A DNA stretch of 10,461 bases from Bryobacteraceae bacterium (GTDB taxonomy: Bacteria > Acidobacteriota > Terriglobia > Bryobacterales > Bryobacteraceae): contig JACMLA010000174.1 in NCBI GenBank assembly GCA_014379815.1, forward strand, positions 1 to 10,461, in the 5' to 3' direction. The notes under the pieces were generated by a model. That model was not told where the DNA came from and did no database searches. It saw nothing but the letters and a program-made list of their open reading frames with translations. Made by a program: the position numbers and the translations under genes. Within the stretch, counting starts at the first letter, position 1. Each line of letters begins with the position of its first letter. Below are positions 1-6,153 of the stretch, in pieces.

Positions 1-1334
1 AGCAGAATGCTAAATGAGACGGGATTGTGGTCGGAGTCGCCGTGCACGGTGCAAATACCGGTAAGTAGAACGACGCTGCCGATGTATTCCGTCGCGTCAA
101 CCGCGGCGGAGAGCGGAAGGTGTGCTTCGAACACTTCGCTGCCTTGTCGCAGTATCCAGACGCGTTGTCCGCCTTGTAGATGGCTTTCCGCAACCGTGCC
201 CTCCAGGCTAACAAGTTGCTCATCGTATGGAACGTGATTGAACCCCATTTGTTGAGAGATTACGTCCAGCGCGCGAATTCGCACTGGCTTGATGGGACTT
301 GCGTGTCCGACGATGCGGACGAGACCGTCCTTGAGAACTGGTGCGTATTCTCCCCTCATCGGGAAACCCACTGCTTCAACTTTGCTGCCAGGCACCACCA
401 ATTCCGTTGAGGAGCTCTGAATTCGGATCCCGTCGTTGCCGTCCTGAATGTAAAGAGCGCGGCCCGGAACCTGATAGGTGGAGATGCCTGCGACTTTCAC
501 CCGGTGCTGGGCCTGACCGAACTGGAGTATGTTGCCTATGAGTGTAGTCGACCCACCGAAAGGGTCGTCCTCAGCTGGCTGCACGATGTCAATGTCTCTG
601 CGATCCGGAACAAACATTCCAAGACCAACAAACTGTCTCTTCTGATTGAATTGGGTGGAGCAGACGCCGCGAACACGTACCGTGGAGTCGATCAGGCGAT
701 TGTAGTCGATTCCTGCAAAGTCCTGCAGCAGAACAGTCATCGAACCCCCGCCAAGCTCCACGCTGAGAGTAAGCGCGTCGCGCTCGAACAGTTTGGTGAT
801 CCGTGCGGAGTGAACGACGCCGCTCACCTCGATTCGTTGACTGTCCTCCCGACCACCAAGTAAGTCACCGTATGTCACCCGTCGTGCCAGAGGAGGAGAA
901 ACATGACCAACAACGCGGACATAGGAAGCGAGGATGACCGGAGCAAACATACCTGCGCCGCTCCTGCCCGTCACCTCCACTTCATCGCCTACTTGTACGT
1001 CGGCTTTATCGGTACGGTCAACGGAAATGCCGGCGGTCGAATCCTGAACGAAGAAGGAATTCCTCCATCCAGACAAAGCGGTGACGATGCCACGTACCTT
1101 CACCGGTCTGTCTTGACGCGCCTGATAGAGTTCGAGGGCTCGCACGCCGCGAACCGTGGTCAGGTCGGGGACAGTCTGACCTCGCAGCTGTCCTGCCGTC
1201 GCAGCGAACACGGATACCAGGCCAATGAGAGCAGACAGACGGACAAAGGCCAAATCAACTCGATTCGTTGCCGCCATGGGGCTCAGTCGGCGTCTTTCCT
1301 GGCGCGCCTGTTCATAAACTTTGCTGCCTGGCAT
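1..1334 (-). CDS. Receptor-like exported protein with four OB-like modules, probable sensor of a signalling kinase (partial)
   Basis: The minus-strand frame is open from a stop at 1380-1382 to the left edge, about 444 codons, so the gene is cut at its 3' end. Two in-frame ATGs exist, at 1334 and 1277. The first has a weak GGA seven bases upstream; the second gives a more usual signal peptide length. A hydrophobic segment (LSALIGLVSVFAATAG, about residues 33-48 from the first start) is followed by four beta-rich modules at roughly 78-145, 166-250, 277-345 and 373-440. Modules 1 and 3 share a pattern: VKVxGI, then FVQDSTAGI or YIQDGNDGI, then FAPVI or YAPVL, ending VRVVGHVSP or VRIVGHASP. Modules 2 and 4 end in VRGVCSTQFN and LTGICTVHGD. 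Similar N-terminal regions are known to me in acidobacterial and verrucomicrobial sensor histidine kinases, where a transmembrane segment and kinase follow. That half is outside the window, so the signalling role is inference. Confidence 0.72.
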   Translation of the reverse strand, partial: MPGSKVYEQARQERRRLSPMAATNRVDLAFVRLSALIGLVSVFAATAGQLRGQTVPDLTTVRGVRALELYQARQDRPVKVRGIVTALSGWRNSFFVQDSTAGISVDRTDKADVQVGDEVEVTGRSGAGMFAPVILASYVRVVGHVSPPLARRVTYGDLLGGREDSQRIEVSGVVHSARITKLFERDALTLSVELGGGSMTVLLQDFAGIDYNRLIDSTVRVRGVCSTQFNQKRQFVGLGMFVPDRRDIDIVQPAEDDPFGGSTTLIGNILQFGQAQHRVKVAGISTYQVPGRALYIQDGNDGIRIQSSSTELVVPGSKVEAVGFPMRGEYAPVLKDGLVRIVGHASPIKPVRIRALDVISQQMGFNHVPYDEQLVSLEGTVAESHLQGGQRVWILRQGSEVFEAHLPLSAAVDATEYIGSVVLLTGICTVHGDSDHNPVSFSIL

Positions 1335-1389
1335 GTTTTCATCCGCGGAGGTTTCCGCCCACTGGCTAGTTATCGGCTGCTATAGGGAG

Positions 1390-1408
1390 ACCTTTAGAGC
1401 GCAAAGGT
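1390..1408 (-). other. Small stem-loop between purB and the receptor gene
   Basis: A perfect 6-bp inverted repeat (ACCTTT/AAAGGT) with a 7-base loop lies downstream of purB and upstream of the receptor gene. No U-run follows on the minus strand, so it is at best a weak terminator or a transcript end/processing structure. The rest of the 127-base gap (1335-1461) holds a short palindrome GGTGCGCACC on the same strand and no convincing promoter. Confidence 0.25.
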
Positions 1409-1461
1409 GCGGTGCGCACCACCAATTGAGTCAGGAACGATTCGTGCCGCAATCGAGTTGC

Positions 1462-2778
1462 TCAAAAGGCTGAGTGGAACACGCGATCGAAGATCTTGCC
1501 CACATTCCGTAGCTGTCGCTGCAAACTAAAGCTCTCAGCCAGTTGCTCGCCTGTCAGATGCTTAGCGATTTCCTGATCGCTTTCGATAGCTGACCGGAAG
1601 TTCCCGCCTGTTTCCCAGGCCTGCATCGCGTGCTGCTGGACGATACGGTACGCGTCCTCGCGTAGTATCCCGGAGGCGGCGAGGTCCAGCAAGACCTGAC
1701 CCGAGAAAACTAACCCTCTTGTCGATTCGAGATTCTGGAGCATTCTCTCAGGGTAGACACGCATCCCGCTCACCAGCCATGTTGTCCTGGCGAGCAGGTA
1801 GTCGGTGAGAATGCATGAGTCTGGAAGAACGACACGCTCGGCTGAGGAGTGCGAGATATCCCGCTCGTGCCAAAGCGCGATGTTTTCAAATGCGGCCTGC
1901 ACGTTGGATCGCACCAGGCGCGCCAGTCCGCAAATCTGCTCAGCGGTGACAGGGTTGCGTTTATGCGGCATCGCGGACGAGCCCTTCTGCGAAGAACCAA
2001 ATGGCTCTTCTGCTTCGCGCACTTCCGTCCTCTGCAGATGCCGGATTTCCAGCGCAATCTTTTCGCAGAGTGCCGCGATCAGGGCCATGGCTGACAGGTA
2101 CGCAGCATGAAGATCACGCGATAAAACCTGGGACGAAATCGGAGCCGCTTTGAGGCCCAGACGCGCACAGATCTTTTCCTCGTCCTCCGGATCGAGGTGC
2201 GCAAACGAGCCGACGGCTCCCGATATCTTGCCGCACCGGATATCCTCCGCAGCCGCTTCGAACCGTGTAGTCGCGCGACGGCATTCGTCGAACCAGAGCG
2301 CCAGCTTCAAGCCGAAAGTATATGGCTCTGCGTGCACACCATGGGTGCGGCCGATCTGGACTGTGTCGCGAAATTCGAATGCCCGTGTTTTCAGGACTTC
2401 GGCGAGCTGACTGAGTCCGGCACGCACAACATCCGAGGCTTCCCGGATCATCAACGCCTGCGCGGTATCTACGACATCGTTGGAAGTCAGTCCGAAATGA
2501 AGCCAGCGGGAAGCTTCCGGTACGCCTGCGGCCTGCATCGATTCCGCTACGCAGGTGGTAAACGCGATCACGTCGTGTCGGACTTCGCGTTCGATCTCGG
2601 CAATACGGCCCGCATTCGTCGCGGCGTTTGCACGTAAAGCAATGGCCGCCCCGGCAGGAACTTCCCCGCGCTCGGCGAGTACATCGGAAGCGGCCAGCTC
2701 GACTTCCAGCCACATGGCGTATTTGTTGTCTTCACTCCAGATACGACCCATTTCGGGCCTTGTGTACCGGGCGATCAT
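1462..2778 (-). CDS. purB: Adenylosuccinate lyase
   Basis: Cytosolic purine enzyme acting twice: it splits SAICAR to AICAR plus fumarate, and adenylosuccinate to AMP plus fumarate. The 438-residue product matches the usual bacterial length of about 430. It starts MIARYTRPEMGRIWSEDNKY, typical of the short bacterial PurB type. Visible motifs are RHDV with His68, TSNDVVDTA (97-105), QIGRTHG with the probable catalytic His146, and the fumarase/lyase superfamily signature GSSAMPHKRNP (266-276) with the catalytic serine loop. The ATG lies 7 bases after the stop of the yycJ-like gene and has no clear ribosome binding site (GAGCCTCTC precedes it), so translation is probably coupled to the upstream gene. 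All key residues I can place are present. Confidence 0.96.
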   Translation of the reverse strand: MIARYTRPEMGRIWSEDNKYAMWLEVELAASDVLAERGEVPAGAAIALRANAATNAGRIAEIEREVRHDVIAFTTCVAESMQAAGVPEASRWLHFGLTSNDVVDTAQALMIREASDVVRAGLSQLAEVLKTRAFEFRDTVQIGRTHGVHAEPYTFGLKLALWFDECRRATTRFEAAAEDIRCGKISGAVGSFAHLDPEDEEKICARLGLKAAPISSQVLSRDLHAAYLSAMALIAALCEKIALEIRHLQRTEVREAEEPFGSSQKGSSAMPHKRNPVTAEQICGLARLVRSNVQAAFENIALWHERDISHSSAERVVLPDSCILTDYLLARTTWLVSGMRVYPERMLQNLESTRGLVFSGQVLLDLAASGILREDAYRIVQQHAMQAWETGGNFRSAIESDQEIAKHLTGEQLAESFSLQRQLRNVGKIFDRVFHSAF

Positions 2779-2785
2779 GAGAGGC

Positions 2786-3580
2786 TCAGAATTCCCAGAC
2801 CTGGGACTGCATGCCGGGCTCCGTCACTGTCAAATGACAGGGAATCCCGCGCTTTCGAAGTGCCTGCGCCGCAGTCATGTCGACAATGGCCGGGTGGTTA
2901 TTATGCTCGCTAAGGTGCGTAAGGACAACTGACTTCACGCAGGAGTCCAAACCATCCATCAGGAAGTCTGAGACCATCCTGTTAGATAGATGCCCGTGGC
3001 GGCTCATCACTCGCTGCTTTACCGACCAGGGATAAGGTCCGACCTTCAGCATGTCGAGGTCGTGATTGGATTCCAGCATCAGCATGTCGGTACCGCGCAG
3101 ATGCATCCGAACAGAATCGGGCATGTATCCAAGGTCGGTGACGACACCAATCCGCGTTCCTCCTGCTGTGATACAGAAAGCAACGGGATCGACGGAGTCG
3201 TGCGGAACTGTGAAGGACTCAATTTTGATATCGCCGATGCAAAACTGCTGACCAGCCTGGAAGCACTGCAGCCTCGGTTCGTACTTACCCCAGTCAATTG
3301 TCGGAGCGGTCAGGCGGGTGAGGTAGACAGAAGCTTTCGCTTTGCGCAGTACAGGCAAGAGTCCGCAAACGTGGTCGCCATGCTCGTGGGAAACCAGCAC
3401 CGCATCGAGCGATTCCGGCTTCTCTCCGATGGCTTCCAGACGCGTGAAGATCTCCCGGCCACTGAGGCCAGCGTCAATCAGGATACGGGTGCGACCGGAA
3501 CTAACGAAGGTGGCGTTGCCCGCGCTGCTGCTGGCAAGTATGCAAATCCGTACGATGGCGCTCCGTCTCCTTTCTGACAC
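2786..3580 (-). CDS. yycJ: YycJ/WalJ-family metallo-beta-lactamase-fold hydrolase
   Basis: A 264-residue metallo-beta-lactamase-fold protein, the normal size for YycJ/WalJ. The N-terminus has the family pattern ILASSSAGNATF (14-25) and IDAGLSG (35-41). The metal-binding motif SHEHGDH gives His65, His67, Asp69 and His70. Further likely ligands are His127 (VPHDS), Asp149 (TDLGY) and His222 (LTHLSEHN). The stretch ESNHDLDMLKVGPYPWSVK (170-188) and GHLSN (196-200) are close to the characteristic YycJ signature. Family members are linked to 5'-exonuclease activity and mismatch repair in some Firmicutes; which nucleic-acid role applies here is unknown. The only upstream initiator in frame is a GTG at 3580. 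A strong Shine-Dalgarno-like AAAGGAG sits just inside the reading frame, so the true start is doubtful. It is the first gene of a tight pair with purB. Confidence 0.9.
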   Translation of the reverse strand: MSERRRSAIVRICILASSSAGNATFVSSGRTRILIDAGLSGREIFTRLEAIGEKPESLDAVLVSHEHGDHVCGLLPVLRKAKASVYLTRLTAPTIDWGKYEPRLQCFQAGQQFCIGDIKIESFTVPHDSVDPVAFCITAGGTRIGVVTDLGYMPDSVRMHLRGTDMLMLESNHDLDMLKVGPYPWSVKQRVMSRHGHLSNRMVSDFLMDGLDSCVKSVVLTHLSEHNNHPAIVDMTAAQALRKRGIPCHLTVTEPGMQSQVWEF

Positions 3581-3631
3581 TCTATCTTAACCTGGTGCAT
3601 GGGGAGTAACTACAGAAACAAGCAGAAATGT

Positions 3632-3649
3632 TTTATACGCAGGTACCTG
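3632..3649 (-). promoter_or_regulatory. Candidate promoter -10 with adjacent palindrome upstream of yycJ
   Basis: On the minus strand TATAAA (3637-3632) matches the -10 consensus in 5 of 6 positions and would start transcription about 45 bases before the GTG at 3580. A perfect 10-bp palindrome CAGGTACCTG (3640-3649) lies just upstream, within the expected spacer, and could be an operator. No good -35 box is visible, so this is tentative. Confidence 0.3.
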
Positions 3650-3653
3650 AAAC

Positions 3654-3690
3654 AGAAAAGGCCCGCGACGTCTCCGTCACGAGCCTTTCT
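3654..3690 (-). terminator. Hairpin terminator of the radical SAM gene
   Basis: The arms AAAGGCCCGCGACG and CGTCACGAGCCTTT pair with two internal mismatches around a TCTC loop. On the minus strand the stem is followed by TTTTCTGTTTC. It starts 23 bases after the stop codon of the radical SAM gene, which fits an intrinsic terminator for that gene and separates it from yycJ. Confidence 0.75.
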
Positions 3691-3712
3691 GGTCTGCTGT
3701 CCCTTAAGATCT

Positions 3713-5860
3713 TTAGTCGCCGAAGGAGCCGACTTCTTCCTGCTCTTTTTTTCTGGCCGGGGCTGCCGGGGCAATGCCTCCGTTGGGCGTCAGAGAGCTT
3801 AGCGGAACGAAGCCATTTTCGACAGGCTTTTCGCCCAGAACGTGAGTGCGGTACAGCCGTTCCATCTCACGGTCCTTCGCGGCCTGCTCCCGGTCCTTCG
3901 CGTCCTGCTGGACACGAAGTTTCGCATCACGCTCCCGGGTCTTTTCTTCGCGGGCCGTTTTCGCGATGCCAAGGTCGTCTAGGTCAGTCTGGCGTCCGCG
4001 TTCCACGTCTTCGCTGTTCAGTATCAGCTTGTGGGTTGCGTCTTCCATGCTGAGGTTCTTGCCGCCCGCGATGATCTCGTGGCGGCCTTTTTCGGCATAC
4101 CACTTGGTCAGCGTGGCGGTCATGTGCATCTTCTCGATGATGTTGCGCCAGCCGACACCTGTGTTGTAAGCGCAGAAGCTGATCTCGCCTTCCTGGGTGG
4201 CGTACGGAATGATGCACTGCTCGGTCCGGCGGAAGTCGTAGTTAAACAGGTCCTGAAACCACATGCCCGCGATGAACAGGAAATTCCAGCGGTCGGCACG
4301 GCGCTTCTCAATATCGGCTATGGTGCGGTCGCCTGTGACCTTGCCGTAGTTCTTTCCGGTGGCGCCAAAGGTCTTATCGAACTTCTGGAGCAGGTCCATC
4401 AGCTTGAAATGCGTAGGCGCCTGGAATGGGTCGTAATTGCGCGCTGTCGCCAGAGCCATTCCTACCACTGAAAGAAATTTGCTGCGAGCCGCGTCATTGA
4501 CCTTCTTGACGTCGTTTGCGAACTGATCGCCGTTGAGGAACGCGGTAACCGGAACGGCTTCCTTGGTTTCCTTGTCGACCATGACTGCGAAGCCAACGCC
4601 ACAATTCGGATGGCAGCCACAGGACAACTGGCCCCAGTCACGATCGGGACCCTTGACCAGATCGCCCCAGTCCGAGAACGTTCCCATGAACGAGATCGGG
4701 AACCAGTCACGGGCCGGCTCGCCGAGTCCGGTCTGATTCTTCACATCGTGCGCCAGGTGGCTGAGAGTGTAGCGCTGCGCCATGCGACGGTCGTCGGTGA
4801 TCGCTTCGTCGCGGCCGGTGAACGACACTGGCTGAAAACTGAGAAACGAGATGATTTTAGGATTATCGAGAGCGAAGCGAACCACGGCTCCAACCTGTTC
4901 ATTGTTGATGCCGTTGATGATCGTGATCACCGGAACGATATCGACACCGGCGTTGTGGAGGTTCGTAATTGCCTTCAACTTAACGTCGAAGAGATTGCCA
5001 ACCGCACGGTGCGAGTTGGCTTCGTTGCCGACTCCATCGAACTGGAGATAGGCGTATCGCAAACCGGCTTCAGCGGCCTGCTTGCAGAATTCGGGGCTCT
5101 TGGCGAACTCGATTCCATTGGTGGCCGCCTGCACGCTGTTGTAGCCGACTTTGCGTGCATACCGGACGGCGTCGAGGAAGTACGGGGAGAGCGTTGGCTC
5201 ACCACCGGAAAACTGTACTGACATCTGGCGACGGGGCTTGATCGTGATCGCGTTGTCCAGAAGCGTCGTCACATCTTCCCAGGTCAGCTCATGCACGAAG
5301 CCAACCTGATTGGCATCCATAAAACATGGGTCGCACATCATGTTGCAGCGGTTGGTGAGGTCTACGGTAAGAACCGAACCCCGGCCGTGCTTGATAGTCG
5401 ATGATCCGTGATTGTGGAGCTTCGCGTCGTTATGAGCGGCGATATCGCGGCCAGGAAAGCAGTCTTCCAGATGGCGGAAGAAGGCCATATCCATAGCCAT
5501 CAGATCTTCGAAATGTCCGTGCTTCGGGCAATCCTTGACCATCCAGATCTTGCCATCGCGCTCGACGATCTGGGCTTTGATTTCCCCGACCTTTTCGTTC
5601 AGCAGGATCTCATGCGGCACTTTGCCGTCGACGATCTGCTGCCGGATCTCAGGTACACACCGGGGGCAAAGGGAGTCGGTCTGCCGCGGCCAGCCCAGAG
5701 GAGGTTTTGTCTTTTGCCAGGACTTCAGGAGGGGTTTGTCGGACCACTTTGGCGTGAATGACGGATTCGGGTTGATGCTGTTGAGCTTGTCAAAGATCTG
5801 CCATGCCCCGTTAGCTGCCATCGTGACAGCCTTTTCCACATACTTAATTGGCTTGTGCAT
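3713..5860 (-). CDS. Radical SAM enzyme of the Tes/MJ0619 type, candidate membrane-spanning lipid synthase
   Basis: The 715-residue product has an N-terminal cysteine region (CPRC at 65-68, then DCPKHGHF with Cys111). It is followed by the radical SAM cluster motif CNMMCDPC (172-179, CxxxCxxC) in VDLTNRCNMMCDPCF and the SAM-binding SGGEPT (218-223). Later cysteines are CGCHPNC (414-420), Cys549 (RRTEQCIIPYATQ) and Cys563 (EISFCAYNTG); these suit extra iron-sulfur sites. This arrangement, including the late FNYDFRRTEQCIIPYAT block, resembles archaeal Tes (MJ0619), which couples lipid tails into tetraethers. Related bacterial proteins have been tied to membrane-spanning lipids. The C-terminal 80 or so residues are extra: a charged coiled coil (about 632-668) and a Pro/Ala-rich tail. 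There is no signal or obvious transmembrane segment. ATG 5860 is preceded by AGGGGGAA at 5878-5871. The gene stands alone between a divergent control region and a terminator. The radical SAM call is firm; the lipid role is inferred, and another radical C-C bond or methyl transfer reaction is possible. Confidence 0.85.
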   Translation of the reverse strand: MHKPIKYVEKAVTMAANGAWQIFDKLNSINPNPSFTPKWSDKPLLKSWQKTKPPLGWPRQTDSLCPRCVPEIRQQIVDGKVPHEILLNEKVGEIKAQIVERDGKIWMVKDCPKHGHFEDLMAMDMAFFRHLEDCFPGRDIAAHNDAKLHNHGSSTIKHGRGSVLTVDLTNRCNMMCDPCFMDANQVGFVHELTWEDVTTLLDNAITIKPRRQMSVQFSGGEPTLSPYFLDAVRYARKVGYNSVQAATNGIEFAKSPEFCKQAAEAGLRYAYLQFDGVGNEANSHRAVGNLFDVKLKAITNLHNAGVDIVPVITIINGINNEQVGAVVRFALDNPKIISFLSFQPVSFTGRDEAITDDRRMAQRYTLSHLAHDVKNQTGLGEPARDWFPISFMGTFSDWGDLVKGPDRDWGQLSCGCHPNCGVGFAVMVDKETKEAVPVTAFLNGDQFANDVKKVNDAARSKFLSVVGMALATARNYDPFQAPTHFKLMDLLQKFDKTFGATGKNYGKVTGDRTIADIEKRRADRWNFLFIAGMWFQDLFNYDFRRTEQCIIPYATQEGEISFCAYNTGVGWRNIIEKMHMTATLTKWYAEKGRHEIIAGGKNLSMEDATHKLILNSEDVERGRQTDLDDLGIAKTAREEKTRERDAKLRVQQDAKDREQAAKDREMERLYRTHVLGEKPVENGFVPLSSLTPNGGIAPAAPARKKEQEEVGSFGD

Positions 5861-5960
5861 CGTGTATTGTTTCCCCCTGCCTGCTCATGGATTGTTGTGC
5901 GCGACTCCACGCACCCGGTCGCCACCTGCTGCAGCCGTGATCTCTGACAGTGTGACACGC

Positions 5961-5991
5961 TACCCGATCCGAGGCAAATCAGGATCCGGTA
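5961..5991. repeat. Inverted repeat, possible operator
   Basis: TACCCGATCC and GGATCCGGTA are 10-base arms matching at 9 positions around an 11-base spacer. It lies about 100 bases upstream of the radical SAM start and 163 bases upstream of the plus-strand gene, so it could be a regulator site or part of a structured transcript. Its function is unknown. Confidence 0.45.
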
Positions 5992-6027
5992 AACAGTGCT
6001 GAATCAGGGTTGTACGGGCTCTCAAGG

Positions 6028-6099
6028 CCTCTGAATGGTCGTGCGGGAATCCCACTCCGGGGAGTGCATAACCATTCAGGGGACACTGGTTTCCCCCTG
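6028..6099 (+). other. Structured element with two mutually exclusive stems
   Basis: Outer stem: CCTCTGAATGGT (6028-6039) pairs with ACCATTCAGGGG (6071-6082), 12 pairs with one G-T, including a perfect 9-bp core. Inside it is CACTCCGGGGAGTG (6053-6066), a smaller hairpin, and a short GGGAATCCC palindrome, so a branched fold is possible. The 3' arm end CAGGGG (6077-6082) can instead pair with CCCCTG (6094-6099). This overlap is like a leader switch, but I recognise no known riboswitch class and no U-run follows. Confidence 0.4.
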
Positions 6100-6140
6100 G
6101 TGAGTCTTACTAATGTGCCGGTATGCAGCAGCTACCGTAC

Positions 6141-6146
6141 AAGGAG
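6141..6146 (+). promoter_or_regulatory. Ribosome binding site deciding the start at 6154
   Basis: AAGGAG with a 7-base spacer to ATG 6154. The frame stays open upstream to 6010, but that extension crosses the inverted repeats and would bury the signal peptide, so 6154 is preferred. Confidence 0.8.
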
Positions 6147-6153
6147 ACTTCGA

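Larger units (their letters stand above)
5861..6153. promoter_or_regulatory. Divergent control region between the radical SAM gene and the secreted-protein gene
   Basis: This 293-base gap must carry the promoters of both divergent genes. It holds the ribosome binding site of the minus gene (AGGGGGAA, 5878-5871) and that of the plus gene (AAGGAG, 6141-6146). Two long inverted repeats are listed separately. No clear -35/-10 pair is visible on either strand; TACTAAT at 6108-6114 is a weak -10-like match for the plus gene. No small gene with support was found. Confidence 0.6.

Noticed and set aside
504..1385. Plus-strand open frames at 504-863 and 903-1385
   Set aside because: They lie opposite the receptor-like gene, whose minus-strand frame has a signal peptide and repeated modules. 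The plus-strand products show no domain pattern.
2114..2713. A 199-codon minus-strand frame inside purB
   Set aside because: It overlaps purB in another frame; its Arg/Ser/Cys-rich product is typical of a shadow frame in GC-rich coding DNA.
4610..5221. A 203-codon plus-strand frame opposite the radical SAM gene
   Set aside because: The opposite strand encodes the conserved radical SAM core, and this product has no recognisable motif.
6028..6099. A known riboswitch class
   Set aside because: I compared it from memory with cobalamin, SAM, glycine, TPP, fluoride and ZTP elements and found no matching conserved core.
6010..6153. Longer N-terminus for the secreted protein from ATG 6010
   Set aside because: It would run through the inverted repeats and put 48 residues before a clean signal peptide that has its own AAGGAG.
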